Under the pieces are notes generated by a model. The model did not search any database. It was not told the origin of the DNA and saw nothing but the letters and a program-made list of their open reading frames with translations. A stretch of 13,682 nt of DNA from Caldisericaceae bacterium (lineage in GTDB: Bacteria; Calditrichota; Calditrichia; Calditrichales; Calditrichaceae), in NCBI GenBank assembly GCA_021160885.1, contig JAGHBR010000073.1, positions 1 to 13,682 of the forward strand, written 5' to 3'. Below are positions 6,693 to 13,682 of this stretch, in pieces. A program made the position numbers and the translations under genes. Numbering within the stretch: the first letter of the stretch is position 1; every line of letters begins with the position of its first letter.

Positions 6693-6698
6693 AGGAGG
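6693..6698 (+). promoter_or_regulatory. Shine-Dalgarno site deciding the start of the multi-CBM gene
   Basis: AGGAGG, 7 nt before the ATG at 6706. The same frame is open upstream to a TTG at 6655 and an ATG at 6670, but those would put this site inside the coding region and add 17 or 12 residues ahead of an already good signal peptide. Confidence 0.75.
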
Positions 6699-6705
6699 AC
6701 TTAGT

Positions 6706-9231
6706 ATGAGTCGAATCTTTTTACTAATTTTATTGGTACCATTGCTGCTTTTTGCCCAGGAGCAGGTGCTGTGGGATGACTTTGATGCAGCCCCGGCCGA
6801 TACCAATTTCTGGGCCTGGTTCGACAACCATGGCGGGCAACACTATCAAACCAATGCCAATGCCGACTCCGCTTACGGCTGGATTCATTACGATTATGTG
6901 AATGATCCAGTTCATTCTGGTTCAGGCGCTTTCAAAATGGAATATTCGGCACATAATGCTGAAGGTTGGGGCGGTTACACAAAACTGGAACACTGGAATC
7001 CTGATTCAAACGGAGTTTATGACTTTTCCAATTATGATTCCATTTTAGTTTGGTATTACAATGCAGTCCCTCAGAGTTTACCAGAACGTGTACATCTCCG
7101 TTTTAACTTACACGATGTTTCTGACTCACCCAATGGCGTCAAAACCTATGATGTGACCGAGTGTGAATATTACTATTCTTTCCATTATATTCTTGATGAT
7201 GAACCAGGCTGGCATGTTTTCAAAATGATTTTGAAAGACGGTCGTGATGATCCTAATATCGATGAATGGGGTGGCCAGGGATTTAATCGTACTGGCTGGG
7301 CTGGTATCCAAGGAAATGATGTGCTTGACCTGGATAAAATTAAAGGATTTTCTTTTGAATTTTCGATTAGCGGAGCCGGTGAAGGTGATTATTCCCAGGG
7401 AACCATTATCATTGATCACATGACCCTCTATGCTCCTGCGGCCAAACCTTTTGTCTTTTTCAATGGCAAGGCCTTAGCAGGCGCTTTAACAGGTTTTACC
7501 TGGGGCCAATCGACTTTGGAAGTAGTGGAAGGTGTTGGCCCGGAGGGCAAGAATGCCATTCAATGGATTCCAGGGGATGAATGGGGCAATGGCTGGAGCG
7601 GCGCCGGCTGGAATATTGATCCGCCGTACAATATGGCTTTTACCTGGGCCAAAGACTCTTTAAAATTTAAGATGAAGGCAGAAGAAGGCACTGACACTTT
7701 GCGTGTACAATTTGAAGATGGTACAGCTAAACGTGGCATGGTCTTCGTTCCAATCGCTGACAATCAATGGCATCAATATGCCTTTAAACTCAGTGAGTTT
7801 GAGTATCAGGACGGTACCTCAAACTTTGATTCAAGCCATGTTACGGTACTGCAATTTATGACCAATGGCGTGTCCTCGCAGGGCAAAACCATTTTAATTA
7901 CAGATTTGTGGACAGGCAATCCAACGATTGACGTGATACCACCAGCCGCACCGACCGATGTTTCGGCTGTGCCTGCGGAATACTACAACTTAGTTATCTG
8001 GACCGATGTGCCAGGTGAAGAAGGAGAAAGTTACACGGTTTACACTTCAGATAATCCGATTACCGATGTAACGGCGGAAGGCGTTGAAATTGTTGCGGAG
8101 AACATACCGGAAGGTACGCAGTCTGTAGCTCATTTCATTTACTATCCATTGAAGGACAAGACGGTTACTAAATATTATGCTGTAATTTGCAAAGACGCTT
8201 CGGGTAATGTTTCGGAAGCCGGGGTATCGGGTGCAATCGAAAATATGGCCAAAGGTATTCCTACTATTTCCTTAACACCTCCAGGCGATTTTGCTGCCGA
8301 TGGCGATGTCAGTGAATGGGATCCGGAAGTCATTATGCCCTTTGAATTAATGCCCTCGGTAAGTCATGTGGCCGGTGGTACTTTTGATAGCGACGATGAT
8401 TTGACCGCCACCTGCTTTTTGGCCGTCGATGATGAATATCTGTACATGGCTTTTGATGTGCTGGATGATATTTACAGCTATGATCCGGCTGGAAATTTCT
8501 GGGAAGATGATATGATTGAAGTGTACATTGGTTTGTACAACTTTACGCACCAGCATTACGGCTTTGAAAGAGGTGAAGAGCCGGATTACAAGATTGTTCT
8601 ACTGAAAGATGGCTTGCATGTAGATCAGGTAGGCTTTACGCCGGCCATGTTCCCCAATCCTTCGGATAACTACAACTTTACCGATTTTGGTGCTTCGGAC
8701 TGGGCAGTTGAAGTAAGAATTCCACTGGATTCCTTAGTAACTGGCGGTGCTGCTGGGGATACCCGTTTCCATCCGGTGAATGGTATGCGCATTCCTCTAG
8801 ATCTGGTTTTCCATGATTCAGATGCACCCAATGTTCGCGATGGTATCCTGTCTTATTCTGAAAAGAATAATGATACCTCCTACCAGGGCGCACAATTCTG
8901 GAGCTACACCTGGATCGGGGATACGGCTGGCGTGGAAACCGCTCTGGAAGACAATCTGAACGTTGTCTCGGATTTCCGCCTTGAACAGAATTATCCGAAC
9001 CCATTCAACCCGACCACAACCATTGCTTATGCTCTGGCTAAAAATGTAAAGGTTGAACTGTCAGTTTACAACGTATTGGGCCAAAAAGTGGCAACACTGG
9101 TGAATCAAAAACAGGCTGCCGGAACGCATCAGGTTACCTTTGATGCTTCCAATCTGGCCTCTGGTGTTTACATGTACCAGATTAAAGCCGGTGATTTTGT
9201 ACAAACCAGGAAAATGCTACTAATGAAGTAG
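6706..9231 (+). CDS. Secreted non-catalytic multidomain carbohydrate-binding protein with T9SS sorting domain
   Basis: 841 residues. Residues 1-17 form a signal peptide (MSRIFLLILL...FA). Residues about 20-243 and 247-405 look like two beta-sandwich (galactose-binding/CBM11-like) domains rich in Trp, Tyr and Asp: VLWDDFD opens the first, and both end in short strand motifs (TIIIDHMTLY; TILITDLWTG). Residues about 412-512 resemble a fibronectin type III domain (PPAAPTDVSAVP ... KYYAVICKDASGN). Residues about 525-740 resemble CBM9-type domains (FAADGDVSEW, YLYMAFDVLDD, DDMIEVYIG, WAVEVRIPLDSL). Residues 757-841 are a sorting domain with the canonical NYPNPFNPTTTI and final RKMLLMK. No glycosidase motif is seen. 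As last gene of the operon it probably binds beta-glucan at the cell surface or on the substrate; this role is inferred from domain type and neighbours. Confidence 0.85.
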   Translation: MSRIFLLILLVPLLLFAQEQVLWDDFDAAPADTNFWAWFDNHGGQHYQTNANADSAYGWIHYDYVNDPVHSGSGAFKMEYSAHNAEGWGGYTKLEHWNPDSNGVYDFSNYDSILVWYYNAVPQSLPERVHLRFNLHDVSDSPNGVKTYDVTECEYYYSFHYILDDEPGWHVFKMILKDGRDDPNIDEWGGQGFNRTGWAGIQGNDVLDLDKIKGFSFEFSISGAGEGDYSQGTIIIDHMTLYAPAAKPFVFFNGKALAGALTGFTWGQSTLEVVEGVGPEGKNAIQWIPGDEWGNGWSGAGWNIDPPYNMAFTWAKDSLKFKMKAEEGTDTLRVQFEDGTAKRGMVFVPIADNQWHQYAFKLSEFEYQDGTSNFDSSHVTVLQFMTNGVSSQGKTILITDLWTGNPTIDVIPPAAPTDVSAVPAEYYNLVIWTDVPGEEGESYTVYTSDNPITDVTAEGVEIVAENIPEGTQSVAHFIYYPLKDKTVTKYYAVICKDASGNVSEAGVSGAIENMAKGIPTISLTPPGDFAADGDVSEWDPEVIMPFELMPSVSHVAGGTFDSDDDLTATCFLAVDDEYLYMAFDVLDDIYSYDPAGNFWEDDMIEVYIGLYNFTHQHYGFERGEEPDYKIVLLKDGLHVDQVGFTPAMFPNPSDNYNFTDFGASDWAVEVRIPLDSLVTGGAAGDTRFHPVNGMRIPLDLVFHDSDAPNVRDGILSYSEKNNDTSYQGAQFWSYTWIGDTAGVETALEDNLNVVSDFRLEQNYPNPFNPTTTIAYALAKNVKVELSVYNVLGQKVATLVNQKQAAGTHQVTFDASNLASGVYMYQIKAGDFVQTRKMLLMK

Positions 9232-9248
9232 CGGTCAGGGATGAAATG

Positions 9249-9285
9249 AAGCGGGAGGTCCCAATTAGGGCTTCCCGCTTTTTAA
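9249..9285 (+). terminator. Rho-independent terminator of the glucanase operon
   Basis: AAGCGGGA (9249-9256) pairs with TCCCGCTT (9273-9280). A G-T and a G-C pair, one bulged T and three more C-G pairs extend the stem to an AATTA loop, and a T-run follows (9279-9283). It begins 18 bp after the multi-CBM stop codon, so it closes the three-gene operon and separates it from the next gene. Confidence 0.88.
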
Positions 9286-9387
9286 TTAATTCAAAACTCT
9301 TCAGATAGCTCTTCTGTACTAATCTTCCAGTGATTTCTCATTCTTGTTCGCGTTTTGCACCAATCTCTTTATATAGGAGAAAAAATT

Positions 9388-10569
9388 ATGAGGCACTTTC
9401 TTTTTATTTTACCTTTGATGGTGTTAGCGCCTTTATTTGCCAAAGCCCAATCTGACATCTGCCTTTATTTGCCCCTGGAATTGAGAAAAGAGTGGGTTTA
9501 TGTAAACGAGGTGAATAATGATACATTAATTTCTAAGGTAGTTGATACAACCACTATTAATCAAAAGTTCTATTTCGTTTATGCGCTATATGGAGAAGAA
9601 CAGCCTGATAACTGGCCAAAATATTTTTTTAGACCGGAATCTGATAAAATTTATGCACTTAATCAACAGGATTCTTCAGAATACCTATTGTTTGATTTTT
9701 CCTGCGAAATCGGGAAAAGTTGGTTTGTCCCCGCAGATACTGCTAATCAATTTGGCTTAGCGCTGAATCAATGTGATTGGGGAAAAGTGGTTACCTTGAG
9801 TGATGGGGTCGATTCCCTTTTTACACCAGCAAGGATCTATTATGGTGGATTTAATTTTAGCCATACTTTACATTCCTGCTATGATGCTGGTATTGGTTCA
9901 AGCTGGTTTTTTAGAGATATGGGGATTGCAAAACTGTCCCAAATCACAGAAGGTGGTGTAATTGACTGGTATCTGAATGTGGAAAATGATACTCTTGACT
10001 TTATTGGAGAATTTGGTTGCGTAAAAAATCCCTGCCTGACCATTCCATGCCTGCCAGGACTTGTAAGTGCAGTTAAAACAAAAGAGAATACCTATATTTT
10101 AGAAAAGCATGGCCAATGGGACTGGGATTATTCATTCGTATGGCATAATTATAAACCAGAAATGGGTGACTCTGTATTGGTTAAAGGAATTTGTACTTCA
10201 AGAAAAGATTTGACTGGAGATTCATATTTTACCGTTGAAGTTCTTGATTTAAAAAAATATGTTCCTACATCACTTAAAAATTCTCCTTCTCCATTAGTTC
10301 AGAGAAACTTTAAACTTTTACGTAATTATCCAAATCCTTTTAATAATTCTACCATAATTCAAATTGAGCTACCCAGAGAGTGCTATTTGCAAGTCGAACT
10401 TTTTAACATAAAAGGCCAAAAAATATCAAATATTTTTTCCGGTGTTTTGGCTCGGGGTCAGCATTCAATCAAATTCTATACAAATACATTAAGCTCAGGG
10501 TTGTATTTGTATAGGGTGAATATTAAGGATGGGCCATCACTAATTAGTAAAATGTTAATTATCCGCTGA
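9388..10569 (+). CDS. Secreted protein of unknown function with T9SS sorting domain
   Basis: 393 residues. Residues 1-20 form a signal peptide ending AKA. Residues about 23-200 carry a pattern seen in many secreted proteins of this bacterial group: LPLELRKEWVYV at the start, a repeated pattern of beta-strands, FDFSCEIGKSW, and GIGSSWFFRDMGIAKLS. The pattern is recognised only loosely and its function is unknown. Residues 203-290 contain a cysteine cluster (Cys211, Cys216, Cys221) and a beta-rich stretch with GDSVLVKGICTSRKDLTGDSYF that could be OB-like. Residues 308-393 are the sorting domain (NYPNPFNNST ... KMLIIR). AGGAGA at 9375-9380 lies 7 nt before this ATG; the same frame is open upstream to a TTG at 9355 without a Shine-Dalgarno site. 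It follows the operon terminator, so it is a separate transcript. No enzyme motif is seen. Confidence 0.8.
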   Translation: MRHFLFILPLMVLAPLFAKAQSDICLYLPLELRKEWVYVNEVNNDTLISKVVDTTTINQKFYFVYALYGEEQPDNWPKYFFRPESDKIYALNQQDSSEYLLFDFSCEIGKSWFVPADTANQFGLALNQCDWGKVVTLSDGVDSLFTPARIYYGGFNFSHTLHSCYDAGIGSSWFFRDMGIAKLSQITEGGVIDWYLNVENDTLDFIGEFGCVKNPCLTIPCLPGLVSAVKTKENTYILEKHGQWDWDYSFVWHNYKPEMGDSVLVKGICTSRKDLTGDSYFTVEVLDLKKYVPTSLKNSPSPLVQRNFKLLRNYPNPFNNSTIIQIELPRECYLQVELFNIKGQKISNIFSGVLARGQHSIKFYTNTLSSGLYLYRVNIKDGPSLISKMLIIR

Positions 10570-10658
10570 AAACCATCTGCCGATAAACAAACAGTTGAAC
10601 TTTTTTGATCCATTATTTACCTTGATAAATATTTTGACCTGGTCTGAAAGGATTGACT

Positions 10659-11441
10659 ATGCGAAAATTAAGCGGGTTCTTGTTAATAGTGTTTATGTTT
10701 ACCGCCAATTTCAAGGCTTTTGGCCAGGACCTTCCCCCTTTTCGCTGGCAGGTGGGAGAGCAATTGACCTGGAAAGTGCGCTGGTCATTTATTCGGCTTG
10801 GTACCCTGCAAATGACGATTGAAGATACGGTACGCATCGACAATCAGAAATTGTACCGCATAAAGCTGCTGATGGATTCTAATCCGGTATTGATCTTTGT
10901 TAACATTCATAATCGCTATGAGTGCCTGGTTGATTCTCTCTTTCGCCCGGTGGTGTATATGGTAAATGAAAACAATGGAGGCAACCGAAATCTCTTACTT
11001 TATCAATTTGATTACCAGAAGAAAAAAGCCCTGATCCAGGTACTGGATGCTAATGACACAACCATTGTAAAGACACAAAAGACAATCGATCTTGAGCATA
11101 ATTTGTATGACGGCATCTCTTTAACTTTTTTTGCCAGAGGCAATGCCGGTTTTGCTAAAAGTTTTAAACTCTACACCTTTATCGATGACCGAACCGGTCC
11201 CCTGGACATGGGTTTTGGTAACAAATTGGAAAAGATAGAAATCAATGCTATTGATAAATCCATGTCTACCATTCGAGTGGAGGGAACCTTCCACATTAAA
11301 GGAATTGCAGGCGTAACAGGAGATTACAAGGGCTGGTTTACAGCTGATGAGCGGCGGGTCCCTTTAAAGGCTTTAATGAAAGTTTTTATTGGAAATGTCG
11401 TTGTCGAATTAGAAAAATGGAAAAACTGGCGTATTCATTAA
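10659..11441 (+). CDS. DUF3108 family exported protein
   Basis: 260 residues. Residues 1-22 form a signal peptide ending AFG-Q. The mature part matches the DUF3108 pattern: VGEQLTWKVRWSFIRLGTL at about 32-50, YRIKLLMDSNPV, a middle YDGISLTFFAR (150-160), and a C-terminal GWFTADERRVPLKALMKVFIG (225-245). Family members are periplasmic or outer-membrane-associated beta-rich proteins of unsettled function. The ATG at 10659 is preferred because GAAAGGA (10646-10652) lies 6 nt before it; a TTG two codons upstream is the alternative. There are 89 bp to the preceding gene. It converges on the minus-strand hexapeptide gene with only 16 bp between the stops. Confidence 0.8.
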   Translation: MRKLSGFLLIVFMFTANFKAFGQDLPPFRWQVGEQLTWKVRWSFIRLGTLQMTIEDTVRIDNQKLYRIKLLMDSNPVLIFVNIHNRYECLVDSLFRPVVYMVNENNGGNRNLLLYQFDYQKKKALIQVLDANDTTIVKTQKTIDLEHNLYDGISLTFFARGNAGFAKSFKLYTFIDDRTGPLDMGFGNKLEKIEINAIDKSMSTIRVEGTFHIKGIAGVTGDYKGWFTADERRVPLKALMKVFIGNVVVELEKWKNWRIH

Positions 11442-11457
11442 GTGATAATTAAAATAC

Positions 11458-12291
11458 TCAGGCGTCTTTTGAATTAAGGTCTTTTTTAAACTGAATTTCC
11501 CCGCCTGGATTGTTGTTATTGTCGTTTTGGGGCGGTTTTCGATGGGCCGGAATACGTGATTTTGGTAAAATGACTTCGTGTGGCCCAATCATCGCACCAT
11601 TGCCAATATGAACGTCCCCCATGATCGTGGCTTTCATGCCAATTGTTACTCCATCTCCGATCTTAACCTTTTTCAATACCAGGTAGCCTTTTTGTCCATA
11701 ATGGCCAATTATTGTGGCGGAACCACCGATGGTGACATGGTCTCCCAATTCAATCAATCCAGGGTCTGAAATATTGGTTGTGTTAATGTGCACACCTTTG
11801 CCGACCTTCATGCCCATCATTTTGTAAAACAGAACATTTAAAGGGGTTGGCGTAATAAATTCCAAAAATGTGTAGCGTACAATGTAAGTCAATGCATTGT
11901 GAATGTACCAGGGAACGCTCAATAAAGAATAATAATTTCCCCTGAATGGCTTAATTCTAAAGGGAAGAATAAAATTGAAGAAAGGTACTACAAAAATTAA
12001 ACAGAATCCATAAATGAAATAGGCAACAACGGCGGCAGTGCTCATAGACATATAGTGAAAAAGTGGCAGCCAGTGCGCTGTACTGGTTTTAACCCAAAAA
12101 AAGAAATACACGCCAGGTGTGGCAGAAATTCCCATGGCCAGAATACCAATCAGGTAAAGGGGCAAAAGCGCGGCTAAGAACATACCAGTTCTGAAACGAC
12201 GTAACATTCTTTCAAAAAGGCCTGCCAGGCCAGTGAGATTTGATTTTGTCGTGAGAATATCTTCTTTGTACGCCTTTTTCTTTTCTTGCAT
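11458..12291 (-). CDS. Membrane-anchored left-handed beta-helix (hexapeptide) acyltransferase-like protein
   Basis: 277 residues. After a charged N-terminus, two or three hydrophobic segments are visible (about 37-57, 84-110 and perhaps 58-68). Residues about 150-250 are hexapeptide repeats of the left-handed beta-helix type: MGMKVGKGVHINTT, IELGDHVTIGGSATIIGH, VKIGDGVTIGMKATIMGDVHIGNGAMIG. The order, including DPGLIELGDHVTIG, resembles the C-terminal membrane/beta-helix part of Pls-type peptide synthetases that make poly-amino acids, but here it stands alone with no adenylation domain. Hexapeptide proteins usually transfer acyl groups, but the substrate is unknown. The tail (NDNNNNPGG) is low complexity. 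AGGG at 12304-12301 is 9 nt before the ATG at 12291; the ATG at 12300 directly abuts it and is less likely. Confidence 0.75.
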   Translation of the reverse strand: MQEKKKAYKEDILTTKSNLTGLAGLFERMLRRFRTGMFLAALLPLYLIGILAMGISATPGVYFFFWVKTSTAHWLPLFHYMSMSTAAVVAYFIYGFCLIFVVPFFNFILPFRIKPFRGNYYSLLSVPWYIHNALTYIVRYTFLEFITPTPLNVLFYKMMGMKVGKGVHINTTNISDPGLIELGDHVTIGGSATIIGHYGQKGYLVLKKVKIGDGVTIGMKATIMGDVHIGNGAMIGPHEVILPKSRIPAHRKPPQNDNNNNPGGEIQFKKDLNSKDA

Positions 12292-12547
12292 AGACACCAT
12301 CCCTGATTTGTTTTTTACTAAAGTAAAATCCTAACTAAAAAAGACTTTGTTCAATAGCACAAAAACAGAATTAATTTTTATCTGTTCATTCTTTAAGCAA
12401 AGGGGATTTTCGACCAAAAGCTGAAAAATTAAACCTTTTTAAATTTTTGTGTAACAGTAAAATGTCTGAGTCTAAATGTTTCGTTTTTAAGCCTAAAATC
12501 AAGGGAAAAAAATAAAAATAAGTGAATTTTATGCTTTTGCTCAAAGT

Positions 12548-12576
12548 TTGTTCAACTTAAAAAATTATCTTATATT
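12548..12576 (+). promoter_or_regulatory. Predicted sigma70-like promoter of the GNAT gene
   Basis: TTGTTC (12548-12553), exactly 17 bp, then TATATT (12571-12576, 5 of 6 matches to TATAAT). Transcription would begin near 12583, just at the first in-frame ATG (12584). This leaves about 30 nt of leader before the Shine-Dalgarno-supported ATG at 12614. The -35 is weak. Confidence 0.45.
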
Positions 12577-12601
12577 ATAAGAAATGATTGAAAACATAAA
12601 T

Positions 12602-12606
12602 AAAGG
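12602..12606 (+). promoter_or_regulatory. Shine-Dalgarno site deciding the GNAT start
   Basis: AAAGG, 7 nt before the ATG at 12614. The upstream in-frame ATG at 12584 has no Shine-Dalgarno site and would need a nearly leaderless mRNA. Confidence 0.55.
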
Positions 12607-12613
12607 CCTCACA

Positions 12614-13393
12614 ATGACTGACAACCAAAAAGAATTACAAAAAATTGAAAAAGAAAAACATCGTCAAATTGTTAAATTGGTCACCCATTCATTTTACAAA
12701 GAATTGGTTAACTATGGAGTTGATCAGAGTGATATTATTAATGTTTCGACGCAATTGTTAGACCATGTTTTACAGAAAAAGCCGATCGAAAATAATGGAG
12801 CATATCGTGATGATTTTGATGTTTCCCGAATCGATGATCGTTGGCAAATTGAAAAGAAAATAATTTTAGGCGACGTGCATATTGAACCATTAAAGGCTGA
12901 TCATATAGCTGTTGTTTGTGAGTGGCTAAAACAAAGAGAAATTAGCCAGACGTTTATTCGTTTTCTTCCTCAGAAAAAGGAAAAACTGGAACAATATCTG
13001 ATTCATACATCGGATCATCAGTTTTTTGCTGTAAAATATTTGCAGGATCATTTTGTAGGAATTATTGGAGCTGAAAATATTGATCCAATGAATAAAAAAT
13101 TGGAAATGAAAAAATTTATTGGGGCCTCTGAATTCCGGAATAGGGGAATTGGTAAGCTGTCTACCTTTTTGTTCCTTTATTATGTTTTTGAAATTTTGCA
13201 ATTTCAGAAAATTTACATTCACTCTTTAGATACCAACATTAAGAACATCAATATCAACAGTAAGTTCGGTTTTGAACTGGAAGGGATTTTGTATTCTGAA
13301 GTTTTAATTGATGGTAAAGCGCATGATGTGTTACGAATGAGTCTGCTAAGGAATAAGTGGACAAGTTTGTTTGACAATAACGCAGCCAGTTAG
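12614..13393 (+). CDS. GNAT family N-acetyltransferase with N-terminal helical region
   Basis: 259 residues. Residues 1-60 are predicted mostly helical, Lys/Glu-rich then IVKLVTHSFYKELVNYGV and LLDHVLQK; this part is not recognised as a known domain. Residues about 86-250 are a GNAT fold: a beta start HIEPLKADHIAVVCEWL, FVGIIGAENID, then the acetyl-CoA pyrophosphate-binding loop RNRGIGK (175-181), followed by the IYIHSLDTN strand, NININSKFGFELEGIL and a closing DVLRMSLL. The arrangement is like RimJ/RimL-type or sugar-nucleotide acetyltransferases; the substrate cannot be told. It is a single gene with its own promoter, and no hairpin terminator is obvious after the stop. The ATG at 12584 would give 10 more residues. 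Confidence 0.8.
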   Translation: MTDNQKELQKIEKEKHRQIVKLVTHSFYKELVNYGVDQSDIINVSTQLLDHVLQKKPIENNGAYRDDFDVSRIDDRWQIEKKIILGDVHIEPLKADHIAVVCEWLKQREISQTFIRFLPQKKEKLEQYLIHTSDHQFFAVKYLQDHFVGIIGAENIDPMNKKLEMKKFIGASEFRNRGIGKLSTFLFLYYVFEILQFQKIYIHSLDTNIKNININSKFGFELEGILYSEVLIDGKAHDVLRMSLLRNKWTSLFDNNAAS

Positions 13394-13682
13394 TTCTGTA
13401 AATTTTTTAATTTATTACTTTGTTAGGTTTCCATGATATAAAATAACAACGAAGTATAAGAATATTTTTTCTCATTTTAACTTAGCGTCCGGCTGTCCCG
13501 ACATGCCGGGATCTTAGCTTGCGTTACGACAACCTATTGTTGTACCTGGTCCTATTGTAGGCTTCCCTATGGTTTTTGCTTTTTATTCATCTGGTTCAAG
13601 GCTTTGCAAAAAACGTGTTGATTGATTTGCGGTTAAGGAGAAATTTAAGTTTTGTTTTTTAAAACTATAAGCCGCTTTGACA
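13394..13682. other. 3' flanking intergenic DNA with a GC-rich inverted repeat
   Basis: No gene is seen in these 289 bp. A GC-richer patch (about 13481-13560) contains the imperfect palindrome CCCGACATGCCGGG (13497-13510, one mismatch), flanked by direct repeats CTTAGC at 13481-13486 and 13513-13518. It is followed by a small hairpin ACAAC-CTATT-GTTGT (13529-13543). None is followed by a T-run, so they are not good terminators. Confidence 0.5.

Larger units (their letters stand above)
12292..12613. other. AT-rich intergenic region between divergent genes
   Basis: About 320 bp between the minus-strand hexapeptide gene and the plus-strand GNAT gene, so both promoters should be here. The plus-strand promoter is listed separately. 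The rest is A/T-rich with runs of A and T; no strong hairpin, repeat or small gene is seen, and no convincing minus-strand promoter could be chosen. Confidence 0.6.

Noticed and set aside
6655..6705. Earlier TTG or ATG starts for the multi-CBM protein
   Set aside because: The AGGAGG at 6693 fits the ATG at 6706, which gives a short normal signal peptide; the earlier starts would add a polar lead.
8678..9004. 108-codon antisense open frame inside the multi-CBM gene
   Set aside because: It lies opposite a well-supported coding region, has no Shine-Dalgarno-supported start and no recognisable protein pattern.
13529..13543. Terminator for the GNAT gene
   Set aside because: The stem is only 5 bp and no T-run follows it.

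Overview
The window looks like a piece of a Gram-negative genome from the Calditrichota (Caldithrix-like) or a neighbouring FCB-group lineage. The main reason is that five predicted secreted proteins end in the same C-terminal module: a (Y/F)PNPFN motif, a beta-sandwich of about 75 residues, and a basic last residue after L/M/I-rich strands. This is the FlgD-like/type IX secretion (T9SS) sorting domain typical of Calditrichota, Ignavibacteria, Bacteroidota and related groups. The species cannot be proved from the sequence alone. The DNA is moderately AT-rich, and most genes have clear AGGAG-type Shine-Dalgarno sites, which decide several starts.

Layout. (1) 1-250: the 3' end of a secreted protein gene, consisting of the sorting domain only. 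(2) 455-1717, minus strand: a lipoprotein of the alpha/beta-hydrolase fold with a Ser-Asp-His triad and its own terminator at 365-402. (3) 1718-2793: about 1.1 kb without a convincing gene. It holds four copies of a roughly 95-bp unit built from short hairpins with 3-nt loops, a possible MITE-like inverted repeat, a CCCTTCC hairpin pair and a duplicated AATTCGAG tail. (4) 2794-9231: a beta-glucan operon ended by a strong terminator at 9249-9285. It encodes a GH5 glycosidase with a CBM6, a GH16 beta-glucanase, and a large protein with several carbohydrate-binding-like domains but no catalytic domain. (5) 9388-10566: a secreted protein of unknown function with a sorting domain. (6) 10659-11441: a periplasmic DUF3108 protein. 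(7) 11458-12291, minus strand: a membrane-anchored left-handed beta-helix (hexapeptide) protein. (8) 12614-13393: a GNAT acetyltransferase with an extra N-terminal helical region. (9) 13394-13682: about 290 bp without a gene.

How the genes work together. The GH5 and GH16 genes overlap by 4 bp (ATGA), so they are probably translationally coupled, and the third gene follows 85 bp later. All three products carry a signal peptide and a sorting domain, so they should reach the cell surface or medium by the same route. The set fits extracellular attack on beta-1,3- or mixed-linkage beta-1,3-1,4-glucan: two endo-type hydrolases plus a surface glycan-binding protein. There is no SusC/SusD pair and no transporter or regulator in the window.

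The most notable observation is that the GH16 domain is circularly permuted. The segment that normally starts the lichenase fold (the WKDEFD...W...PENV...DG strand set) lies after the catalytic EIDIE half. This is the order known from the Fibrobacter succinogenes 1,3-1,4-beta-glucanase. Here it is joined to SbsA-like Ig, malectin-like and T9SS sorting modules. The intergenic hairpin array is the second point of interest.
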